From NCBI RefSeq assembly GCF_001883705.2, contig NZ_MDEQ02000025.1:1-64000 (forward strand): a DNA stretch of 64,000 nt, read 5' to 3'. A program made the translations under genes and the position numbers. Positions within the stretch are counted from its first letter, which is position 1. Each line of letters starts with the position of its first letter. The notes under the pieces are model-generated. The model searched no databases, was not told the DNA's origin, and saw only the letters and a program-made list of their open reading frames with translations. Positions 36,308 through 44,058 of the stretch are shown piece after piece. This DNA comes from Burkholderia catarinensis (lineage in GTDB: Bacteria > Pseudomonadota > Gammaproteobacteria > Burkholderiales > Burkholderiaceae).

Positions 36308-36735
36308 ATGCGGTTCCGGATGGAAAGCCGCATCGTCGAGATGATTGGGTATGCGAATCGATGGAATCGCGCCATCGTTCCGGATGGAAAGAACGAGCCT
36401 CCGGACGCATGCCAGAAAACGCTCAATCGACAAGCGTGCCACGCAACGCCAAAGCGAGCGGCAACGAGTTGCAACAAAGCGTGACGAAGCGCAATCCGCT
36501 GAAAATCCGCGACTTTCGTCGCTGACGATTCTTGCGCAGACGCGTAAAATGAAGGGCCTGACGACTCATTAGCCGCCATCGGACCGCACGCGTTGCATCA
36601 GCGAACGGCTCCGCCGCGAAGAGGCGTCGGCGCCGGGCGCATACGATGCGCCGGACGTGTCGATGGCCCGCGCGGAAGACGCGCCGCTCGCAGCAGCACC
36701 ATGCGGCGGCCGGATCGGCCGATGGCTTCGAACCT
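36308..36735. other. Intergenic region of about 430 bp with a 15-bp direct repeat
   Basis: GTTCCGGATGGAAAG occurs at 36313-36327 and again at 36377-36391, 64 bp apart. The stretch is less GC-rich than its neighbours around 36480-36580. No gene or tRNA is recognised, and the promoter of the L,D-transpeptidase gene must lie here. Confidence 0.45.
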
Positions 36736-37956
36736 ATGATGCTTTCCCGCTTGACGCGGCGGTTTGCGAAGCCGCGTTGCCTTGCCCGCGCAGTCGCCGT
36801 GTCCGTATGGCTCGCTGCCGCCTTGCCGATTTCCGTTCTGGTCGAGCGGCCCGCCTTTGGCGCGTCCGACGCACCGTCGTCCGCTGCTACGTCATCCTCA
36901 TCAGTTGCGTCGCCTGCATCGGCGGCTTCCCGCGCGCATCCGGCTTCGTCCGCGCGTGCGTCGTCGGGCGCGTCGGGCGCGTCGGCCGCACCCGCTGCGT
37001 CGCAGGCGCATCATGCGGAGCCGGCCAGCTCGGCATCGGGCGCATCGGCGGCTTCAGCCGCATCCGCAGCATCCGCGGCAGCGCCTGCGTCGGCCGCTTC
37101 CGCCGCTCCCGCCAGCGAGGCCGAGCCGCCCGCGCCAACACCGCCGCGCCGGCATCCTCCTTTGTCGGCCGAAGAGGCGAAAAACGCGACGGCGCGAGCG
37201 GTCGACATGCGCAAGCGCTTCACTCAGGAAGTCACGCGGCGCCTGAACGTGCCCGCGAGCGAGCAGCGCGCATACGGCGAGCGGCTCCAGAAGGCGCTCG
37301 CCGATGCGGACCTCGGCGATCTCGCAGGCGAATACGTCGCGATGGTCGACCGCACGCCGAATGTGCAGGCGCTGTTCATCTACTTCCGCGCGACGCCGGC
37401 CAATGCCTGGCTGATGGTCGGCGCGTCGCCGGTCGCGACCGGGCTGCCGGGCAAGTACGACCACTTCCTGACGCCGCTCGGCGTGTTCCATCACTCGCCC
37501 GACAACATGGATTTCCGCGCGGAAGGCACGACGAACGAGAACGGCATTCGCGGCTACGGCCACCGTGACATGCGCATCTACGACTTCGGCTGGGTGGACG
37601 GCGAGCGCGGCTGGGGCAAGGGCGGCGTATCGCCGATGCGCTTCCAGATGCATGCGACCGACCCCGACCGCCTCGAAGCGCTGCTCGGCATCCGGCACTC
37701 GAAGGGGTGCGTGCGGATTCCCGCATCGCTGAACACGTTCTTCGACCAGCACGGCCTGCTCGACGACGATTACCAGGCGCGTATCGAGGCCGGCAAGTCG
37801 CTGTGGGTGCTGCGTCACGATCGCGACATCATGCCGATCGCAGGCCGCTACCTGGTCGTGATCGACAGCGCGCGCAAGGCCCGCCCGGCCTGGGCGCCGA
37901 TGCCGGGGCGCAAGGCATGGTCGAAGGTGCCGAAGGGCGGCGATACGGCGGACTGA
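36736..37956 (+). CDS. Exported L,D-transpeptidase (YkuD domain) with an Ala/Ser-rich linker
   Basis: A 406-residue protein. A signal peptide spans about residues 1-43 (hydrophobic LARAVAVSVWLAAALPISVL, then FGA). About 100 residues of Ala/Ser/Pro repeats follow, forming a flexible periplasmic linker. The C-terminal YkuD domain has the catalytic motif GIRHSKGCVRIP with Cys325. Such enzymes cross-link peptidoglycan stem peptides or attach proteins to them. The start could be ATG 36736 or 36739; neither has a strong ribosome binding site. The earlier in-frame ATG at 36646 would bury the signal peptide. Confidence 0.87.
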   Translation: MMLSRLTRRFAKPRCLARAVAVSVWLAAALPISVLVERPAFGASDAPSSAATSSSSVASPASAASRAHPASSARASSGASGASAAPAASQAHHAEPASSASGASAASAASAASAAAPASAASAAPASEAEPPAPTPPRRHPPLSAEEAKNATARAVDMRKRFTQEVTRRLNVPASEQRAYGERLQKALADADLGDLAGEYVAMVDRTPNVQALFIYFRATPANAWLMVGASPVATGLPGKYDHFLTPLGVFHHSPDNMDFRAEGTTNENGIRGYGHRDMRIYDFGWVDGERGWGKGGVSPMRFQMHATDPDRLEALLGIRHSKGCVRIPASLNTFFDQHGLLDDDYQARIEAGKSLWVLRHDRDIMPIAGRYLVVIDSARKARPAWAPMPGRKAWSKVPKGGDTAD

Positions 37957-38008
37957 CGGCCGGTGCGGCGGGAGCGGGAGGGATCAGGGTGAGAATAAAT
38001 CCGTTTTA

Positions 38009-38039
38009 TTGACACATAAGAAAAGCAAACTTTTATTAT
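38009..38039 (+). promoter_or_regulatory. Predicted sigma-70 promoter of the porin gene
   Basis: TTGACA at 38009-38014 is a perfect -35 element. An AT-rich -10 region follows: TTTATT at 38032-38037 gives 17-bp spacing, and TATTAT at 38034-38039 gives 19. The start codon of the porin is about 80 bp further on. The AT-rich stretch is conspicuous in this genome. Confidence 0.6.
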
Positions 38040-38116
38040 CCGATCCGGGTTCGTATAGTCGAGTCCAGTTCGCGGAACCCTGCCGCGCCTGGACCACCAC
38101 CGATCACACGACCCGC

Positions 38117-39229
38117 ATGAAAACTCTCTACAAGTTCGCGTCGCTCGCGATGCTCGGCGCCTTCGCGACCCATGCCGGTGCGCAAAGCAGCATCACGCTG
38201 TACGGTCTCATCTCGGCCGGCGTCGGGTTCGCGACCAACCAGGGCGGCAAGAATGCCTGGCAGGCGCTGTCCGGCACGAACCAGAACCCGCGCTGGGGGC
38301 TGAAGGGCAAGGAGGATCTCGGGCAGGGGCTGTCCGCGATCTTCCAGCTCGAGAACGGCTTCAACGTGATGACGGGCACGGCCGCGCAGAACGGCCGCGA
38401 GTTCGGGCGCATGGCCTACGTCGGCCTGGCCGACCGCACCTTGGGCTCGCTGACGTTCGGCCGCCAGTACGACGCGATCCACGACTACATCGGGCCCGTG
38501 ATCATCGCGAGCAACGGCGTGAACATCGGCGACAACGACAACGGCTACAACGACATCCGCGTGCAGAATTCGGTGAAGTACGTGAGCCCCGTCTACTACG
38601 GCCTGAAATTCACCGCGCTGTACGGCTTCAGCAACGCGACGGGCTTCGCGAACAACAGCGCATACAGCTTCGGGCTCGGCTACGAGCAGGGCCCGCTGCG
38701 CTGGAGCGCCGTCTACGCGCAGTACAACCATCCGTACAGCGCGACGAACCAGGACGGCGCGATCGCGAACGACTATGCGTCGCCGCTGCTGATCTTCAGC
38801 AAGAGTGCGATGTCGCCGGCCGCGTACGCGAGCCGGCAGCGGATCGCGGGCACCGGCGGCTTCTACACGATCGGCCGCGCGCAGTTCGCGGCGATGTTTA
38901 CCGACGTGCGCTACGATTACCTCGACAATTCGCACCTGCACCTGCAGAACCTCGGCGTGAACGTCGTCTACACGATGACGCCGCAGCTCTTTCTCGGCGC
39001 CGCGTATGCGTTCACGAACGGCAAGTACGACGTGATCGACAAGCGTCCGAAATGGCACCAGGTGAACCTGCAGGCCGACTACTTCCTGTCGAAACGCACC
39101 GACGTCGCGCTGACGGTGATCGCGCAACAGGCGGCCGGCGACGCGGACCATGCGCAGATCTTCGCGTACGCGCGCTCGACCGGCACGCGCCAGATGATGG
39201 CGACGCTCGGCGTCCGGCACGTCTTTTGA
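38117..39229 (+). CDS. Outer-membrane porin (Burkholderia OmpC-like, Gram-negative porin family)
   Basis: A 370-residue precursor. Residues 1-22 are the signal peptide (ending THAGA), and QSSITLYGLISAGVGF begins the first beta strand, the hallmark of this porin family. RWGLKGKEDLGQGLSAIFQLENGF and FGRMAYVGLADRTLGSLTFGRQY are further family strands. It ends in Phe (GVRHVF), the usual outer-membrane-protein C-terminal signal. The nucleoside hydrolase gene begins 8 bp after its stop, so the porin is probably tuned to nucleoside uptake. A perfect -35 box lies upstream. Confidence 0.95.
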   Translation: MKTLYKFASLAMLGAFATHAGAQSSITLYGLISAGVGFATNQGGKNAWQALSGTNQNPRWGLKGKEDLGQGLSAIFQLENGFNVMTGTAAQNGREFGRMAYVGLADRTLGSLTFGRQYDAIHDYIGPVIIASNGVNIGDNDNGYNDIRVQNSVKYVSPVYYGLKFTALYGFSNATGFANNSAYSFGLGYEQGPLRWSAVYAQYNHPYSATNQDGAIANDYASPLLIFSKSAMSPAAYASRQRIAGTGGFYTIGRAQFAAMFTDVRYDYLDNSHLHLQNLGVNVVYTMTPQLFLGAAYAFTNGKYDVIDKRPKWHQVNLQADYFLSKRTDVALTVIAQQAAGDADHAQIFAYARSTGTRQMMATLGVRHVF

Positions 39230-39237
39230 GCCCGACC

Positions 39238-40290
39238 ATGACCCATCCGATCGCATCCCGCCGCACGTTCCTGAAACTGTCCGCCGCGTTGGCCGGCACC
39301 GCGCTGCTGCCCGAAACGGGCGCGTTCGCGGCCGGCGGAGACGCCGCGCGCCGCACGGTGATCATCGATACCGATCCGGGGCAGGACGACGCCATCGCGA
39401 TCCTGTTCGCGCTCGGCGCGCAGGACCGGCTCGACGTTCGCGCGCTGACCGCCGTCGCGGGCAACGTGCCGCTCGACCTGACCGAACGCAATGCGCGGAT
39501 CATCCGCGACTGGGCCGGCCGTACGAAGACGCTGCCGGTCTACGCGGGCTGCCCGCGCCCGCTGGTGCGCGACCTTGTGACGGCCGCGAACGTGCACGGC
39601 AAGACGGGGCTCGAAGGCGTCGAGCTGCACGAGCCGCGCGCGCCGCTGGCTACCGGTCACGCGGTGTCGTACCTCGTCGATACGCTGAGCCGCGCGGCGC
39701 CGGGCAGCGTGACGCTGTGCGCGCTCGGCCCGCTGACGAACATCGCGACCGCGCTGGTCGAAGCGCCGCAGATTCGCGGCGCGCTGCGCGAAATCGTGCT
39801 GATGGGCGGCGCGTTCTTCGAGCGCGGCAACATCACGCCGGCCGCCGAGTTCAACATCTACGTCGATCCGCAAGCGGCCGACGTGGTGTTCGGCAGCGGC
39901 GTGCCGATCGTCGTGCTGCCGCGCGACGTCGCGGTGAAGGCGCCGATCACGCCGGCGCGCGTCGCGCCGTTCCGCGCGCTCGGCAATCGCTGCGGCGCGA
40001 TCGTCGCGGACATCATGACGGCCGAGCTGGCGTACAACAGGAAGCGTCGCGGCGTCGACGACGGGCCGATGTACGACCCGACCGCGGTCGGCTATCTCGT
40101 CGATCCGACGCTGTTCGGCGGACGCAAGGTGAACGTGGTGGTCGAGACGACCGGGCAGTGGACCCTCGGAGAGACGATCGTCGACTGGAACGGGCGCAGC
40201 GGCCGCGCGGCGAACGCGACGTGGATCAACGAGGTCGACGCGGACCGCTTCTACGCGACGCTCGTCGAGCGCATCGCGAAGCTGCCCTGA
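39238..40290 (+). CDS. Tat-exported inosine-uridine-type nucleoside hydrolase
   Basis: A 350-residue protein. The N-terminus has a twin-arginine signal, SRRTFLKLSAALAGTALLP, so the enzyme should be folded in the cytoplasm and exported to the periplasm. The calcium-binding motif IIDTDPGQDDAIAI (about residues 42-55) and LTNIATAL and NIYVDPQAADVVF match the IU-nucleoside hydrolase family, which splits ribonucleosides into base plus ribose. It follows the porin by 8 bp and has little ribosome binding site of its own, so it is probably translated by coupling. Periplasmic location fits release of bases for the NCS2 permease. Confidence 0.93.
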   Translation: MTHPIASRRTFLKLSAALAGTALLPETGAFAAGGDAARRTVIIDTDPGQDDAIAILFALGAQDRLDVRALTAVAGNVPLDLTERNARIIRDWAGRTKTLPVYAGCPRPLVRDLVTAANVHGKTGLEGVELHEPRAPLATGHAVSYLVDTLSRAAPGSVTLCALGPLTNIATALVEAPQIRGALREIVLMGGAFFERGNITPAAEFNIYVDPQAADVVFGSGVPIVVLPRDVAVKAPITPARVAPFRALGNRCGAIVADIMTAELAYNRKRRGVDDGPMYDPTAVGYLVDPTLFGGRKVNVVVETTGQWTLGETIVDWNGRSGRAANATWINEVDADRFYATLVERIAKLP

Positions 40291-40320
40291 GTGCGGGGCG
40301 TTGCGCGGCGAACGAAATCA

Positions 40321-41232
40321 TCAGATGTGCTTCGCAATCCACTCGCGGCACGCGCGCACGTGCGGTCCGCGATCGTCGGCGTCGAGCGAGATCAGCGAGA
40401 TCGCGCGCGTGACGCGCGGTTTGTCGACGCGCAGCGCGACGAGTTCGGGATCGTGCAGATGCATCGTATAGAGGCTCGGCAGCACGGCGGTCGCGAGGCC
40501 GTTGCGCGCGAGCGCGTAGAGCGGCTCGGTGTATTCCATCCGGTACGTGACGTTCAGGCGCAGCTTCCCGGCGCCGCCGGTGCGATGCAGCGATTCGCTG
40601 ACGCTGCCGCGCACGAACACGGCAAGCTCGCGATCGACGAGCTTTGCCCACGTGACGCCTTTTGCGCGGGCGAGCGGATCGTCGTGCCGCACGACGATCA
40701 CGATCTCGTCCTCGAACAGTTGCTGGTAGCGCAGCGTGCCGTCGTCGCCGTCCGGTTCGCGCACGCCGATGCCGAGATCCGCGACGCTGTCGCGTACGGC
40801 TTCGACGAGTGCGCTGTTCGGCAGGTCGGTGAGCGTGAAGCGCAGCGTCGGATGCGCGCCGCGCAGTGCGTTGAGCGCGGGCAGCAGGCGGCCCGCGACC
40901 GACGGGATGAACGCGATGCGCACGGTCTGGATGCGTTCGCCGATGAGCCGCGTCATGTCGTCGAAGGTGCCGCGTGCCTGGTTGAGCAGGCGTTCAGCGA
41001 GCGGCAGTACGGCTTCGCCCGCGGATGTCAGCGTGAGCCGGTGCGCGGAACGCGCGAACAGGCGCCCGCCGAGCAGGAACTCGATCTGGCGGATCGACGC
41101 GGTGAGCGCGGGCTGCGTGAGCGACAGCGCCTGCGCGGCCTGCGTGAAGCTGCGTGCATGGGCGAGCACGACGAAGTGCTGGACCTGCCGCAGCGTGAGC
41201 GCGGGCAGCAGCGACGAGCGGTCGGACGACAT
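40321..41232 (-). CDS. LysR-family transcriptional regulator of the purine gene set
   Basis: A 303-residue protein with a LysR helix-turn-helix (about residues 12-70: LRQVQHFVVLAHARSFTQAAQALSLTQPALT) and a co-inducer domain. It is divergent from the NCS2 permease gene across 94 bp and converges with the nucleoside hydrolase gene. The likely role is to control purine uptake and salvage in response to a purine. ATG 41232 was chosen; the 23-residue extension upstream is not LysR-like. Confidence 0.9.
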   Translation of the reverse strand: MSSDRSSLLPALTLRQVQHFVVLAHARSFTQAAQALSLTQPALTASIRQIEFLLGGRLFARSAHRLTLTSAGEAVLPLAERLLNQARGTFDDMTRLIGERIQTVRIAFIPSVAGRLLPALNALRGAHPTLRFTLTDLPNSALVEAVRDSVADLGIGVREPDGDDGTLRYQQLFEDEIVIVVRHDDPLARAKGVTWAKLVDRELAVFVRGSVSESLHRTGGAGKLRLNVTYRMEYTEPLYALARNGLATAVLPSLYTMHLHDPELVALRVDKPRVTRAISLISLDADDRGPHVRACREWIAKHI

Positions 41233-41326
41233 CGGGCAATAACGGTCGGGATGCGGTACGCGGCAGTATAAGACCGCGCTGCGGGAACCGACACAGGACA
41301 ATATTCGGAATCACAGGAGAACCACC

Positions 41327-42676
41327 ATGTCAGCGACTGACACGATGCCGGCGCGAGCGCCGGCCAACTGGCTCGAACGCCGCTTCGCGCTCGCCGCGCG
41401 CGGCACGAGCGTGCGCACCGAGACGATCGCGGGTGTCACGTCGTTTCTCGCGGCCGCGTACCTGCTCGTCGTGATCCCGTCGCTGCTCGCGACGGGCGGC
41501 ATGGAGCGCGGCGCGGCGACGACCGCGACGATCGTCGTGTTCGTGCTGTTCACCACGCTGATGGGGCTCTACGCGAACCTGCCGTTCCTCGTCGGCCCCG
41601 GCATCGGCGGCTCGGTGATCATCGGCGTGACGCTCGCGACGACGGAGCACGTCGGCTGGCAGACGGGCCTCGGCATCGCGTGCGTATCGGGCGTGCTGTT
41701 CTTCCTGCTGACGATCCTCGGCGCGCGCGGCGTCGTGGTACGGCTGATTCCGGTACAGATCAAGCTCGGGCTCGGCGCGTCGATCGGGCTGTTCGTCACG
41801 ATGCTCGGGCTGCGCAACGCGGGGATGGTCGTCGCGAACGCGAAGACCAACGCGTTCGCGCTCGGCGATTTCTCGCGGCCGGGCGCGCTCGTCGCGCTGA
41901 TCGGCCTGGCGGTTGCAGTCGTGCTGCAGGCGCGCAAGGTGCCCGGCGCGATCCTGATCGCGATTCTCGTCGCCGCCGCGGCCGGCGTGCCGCTCGGCGT
42001 CACGCACTTGCCCGCGTCGCTCGTGTCGCTGCCGCACAGCATCGCGCCGATCGCGTTCAAGCTCGACATCCGCAGTGCGTTGAGCCTGGCCGCCGCGCCG
42101 TACCTGTTCGCATTCTTCGCGGCGGAGTTCTTCTCGACGCTCGGCACCGCGCTCGCGGTCGGCGCGAAGGCGAACCTGCTCGACGAACAGGGGAACCTGC
42201 CGAACATCAACCGGCCGTTCCTCGTCGATTCGCTCGCCGCGACGCTCGGGCCCGTGTTCGGCATTCCCGCGCTGACCGCGCTGATCGAATCGGCGGCAGG
42301 CGTCGAGGCCGGCGGCCGCAGCGGGCTGTCGTCGCTGGCCGCGGCCGTGCTGTTCGCCGCGATGCTGCTGTTCGTGCCGGTCGCGCTCGCGATCCCGAAG
42401 GAGGCCACCGCGCCGGCGCTGATCCTGATCGGACTGTCGATGTTCGCGACGATCCGCCACACGCATTTCGACGACTTCACCGATGCGCTGCCCGTGATGT
42501 CGATGGTGCTGCTCACGCTGATGTCGAACAGCTTCGGCACCGGCATTGCGGGCGGGCTGCTGTGCTACGTGCTCGTCAAGCTGCTGGCCGGCCGCTGGCG
42601 CGACGTGTCGTGGGGGCTCGTCGTGCTCGCGATTCCGCTCGGTTATTACTTCTGGACCGTCGTGAAGCCGCACTGA
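41327..42676 (+). CDS. NCS2-family nucleobase permease (AzgA/PbuG-like)
   Basis: A 449-residue protein with about 12-13 hydrophobic segments. The N-terminal ERRFALAARGTSVRTETIAGVTSFLAAAYLLVVIP and the later FFSTLGTALAVGAKANLLDEQGNLPNINR match the adenine/guanine/hypoxanthine permease branch of NCS2. It is followed 45 bp later by a purine-deaminase-family gene and preceded by a divergent LysR gene. Import of a purine base is likely. The ATG follows CAGGAGA. Confidence 0.92.
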   Translation: MSATDTMPARAPANWLERRFALAARGTSVRTETIAGVTSFLAAAYLLVVIPSLLATGGMERGAATTATIVVFVLFTTLMGLYANLPFLVGPGIGGSVIIGVTLATTEHVGWQTGLGIACVSGVLFFLLTILGARGVVVRLIPVQIKLGLGASIGLFVTMLGLRNAGMVVANAKTNAFALGDFSRPGALVALIGLAVAVVLQARKVPGAILIAILVAAAAGVPLGVTHLPASLVSLPHSIAPIAFKLDIRSALSLAAAPYLFAFFAAEFFSTLGTALAVGAKANLLDEQGNLPNINRPFLVDSLAATLGPVFGIPALTALIESAAGVEAGGRSGLSSLAAAVLFAAMLLFVPVALAIPKEATAPALILIGLSMFATIRHTHFDDFTDALPVMSMVLLTLMSNSFGTGIAGGLLCYVLVKLLAGRWRDVSWGLVVLAIPLGYYFWTVVKPH

Positions 42677-42721
42677 GAGACGGCTTTACGACGCATCGGC
42701 ACTACCCAACACGAGACAGAA

Positions 42722-43822
42722 ATGAAGGGAACACCAGGCAACGTCCCGGCCGCGCGCACGGGCATCGAGATCACGCCGGCCCATCGGGCCTTCTTCCACG
42801 CGCTGCCGAAGGTCGAGCTGCATTGCCATCTGCTCGGCGCGGTGCGGCACGACACGTTCGTCGCGCTCGCGCAGCGCAGCGGTGCGCCGATCGAGCGCGC
42901 GGAAATCGATGCGTTCTATGCGCGCGGCGAGAAGCCGGTCGGCGTGCTGCACGTGCTGCGCGCGCTCGACAAGTATCTGCTCACGCAGCCCGACGACCTG
43001 CGGCGGATCGCGTACGAGTATCTGGAGGATGCGGCCGCGCACAACGTTCGGCATGCGGAATTCTTCTGGAATCCGACGGGAACGGTGCGGGTATCGGGCA
43101 TCGCGTATGCGGACGCGCAGGCCGCGATCGTGACGGCGATCCGCGACGCCGCACGCGACTTCGGGATCGGCGCGCGCCTGATCCCGAGCATCGACCGCGA
43201 GCAGGATCCCGACGAAGCGGTTGCGATCGTCGAGTGGATGAAGGCGAATCGCGCGGACGAAGTCGCGGGGCTCGGCATCGACTATCGCGAGAACGATCGG
43301 CCGCCGGAACTGTTCTGGAAGGCTTACCGCAATGCACGCGCGGCCGGCTTCCGCACGACCGCGCATGCGGGCGAGTTCGGGATGCCGTGGCGCAACGTCG
43401 AGACGGCCGTCGACCTGCTGCAGGTCGATCGCGTCGATCACGGCTATACGATCGTCGACAACCCCGAGCTGTGTGCGCGCTATGCGGAACGCGGGATCGT
43501 CTTCACCGTCGTGCCGACGAATTCGTACTACCTGCGCACGCTGCCGCCGGAGCAATGGGCGGCGCGGCATCCGATGCGCAAGATGCCGGGCCTCGGGCTG
43601 AAGATCCATCCGAATACCGACGATCCGACGCTGCACAAGGTGAATCCGGATGAGGCGTGGGAGCTGATGTTCAGCCATTTCGGCTTCACCGTTGCCGAGC
43701 TGAAACAGTTCATGCTGAACGGGATCGACGGCGCGTGGGTGGACGACGCGACGAAGGCCGCATGGCGTGCGGCGTGGTCGCCGGAGTTCGATGCGCTGGC
43801 TGCCACGGTCGCGGCGGGCTGA
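42722..43822 (+). CDS. Adenosine/adenine deaminase-family amidohydrolase
   Basis: A 366-residue metal-dependent hydrolase. The zinc site is seen as His34-Cys-His36 in ELHCHLLGA and His215 in TAHAGE, with Glu218 as proton shuttle, a further His in VDHGYTIVDN and Asp300-Asp301 in NTDDP. The family deaminates adenosine or adenine. The His-Cys-His first motif and divergent C-terminus differ from E. coli Add, so the exact purine substrate is uncertain. It is co-directional with the NCS2 permease and completes a base-salvage route. Confidence 0.88.
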   Translation: MKGTPGNVPAARTGIEITPAHRAFFHALPKVELHCHLLGAVRHDTFVALAQRSGAPIERAEIDAFYARGEKPVGVLHVLRALDKYLLTQPDDLRRIAYEYLEDAAAHNVRHAEFFWNPTGTVRVSGIAYADAQAAIVTAIRDAARDFGIGARLIPSIDREQDPDEAVAIVEWMKANRADEVAGLGIDYRENDRPPELFWKAYRNARAAGFRTTAHAGEFGMPWRNVETAVDLLQVDRVDHGYTIVDNPELCARYAERGIVFTVVPTNSYYLRTLPPEQWAARHPMRKMPGLGLKIHPNTDDPTLHKVNPDEAWELMFSHFGFTVAELKQFMLNGIDGAWVDDATKAAWRAAWSPEFDALAATVAAG

Positions 43823-43853
43823 GTACGTCTGCGCATTTTTGCCGGCCGGCACC

Positions 43854-43986
43854 TCAGCCGGCCGGCGGCTCGTTCAGGTTCAGGTGGTAGCGCAGGTCGC
43901 CCGCGAAATCGAACAGCGCGTAGTCGCGGAACGAAAAGCGCCATACACCGTCGACGCGGTCGAACGCGTCGTGATAGCGGCGATGC
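43854..43986 (-). pseudogene. C-terminal remnant of an NTF2-like (SnoaL-fold) gene
   Basis: Read on the minus strand up to a TGA at 43854-43856, the frame gives RRYHDAFDRVDGVWRFSFR followed by DYALFDFAGDLRYHLNLN. This is the typical C-terminal end of NTF2/SnoaL-like proteins (GxYxDxFxRxDGxWRF). Upstream, in the same frame, only Arg-rich non-coding sequence follows and no start codon or N-terminal domain is found before the penicillin-binding-protein gene. About 40 codons survive of a usual 130-150. Confidence 0.6.
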
Positions 43987-44058
43987 TGCCGGCGGACGGG
44001 CACGCGACGACGACGCTTCGGTAGACCGGACCGCCGGCGTGGCCCGCCAGCGGCCCGC

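Noticed and set aside
36646..36735. Earlier start for the L,D-transpeptidase
   Set aside because: It would place 30 hydrophilic residues before the signal peptide.
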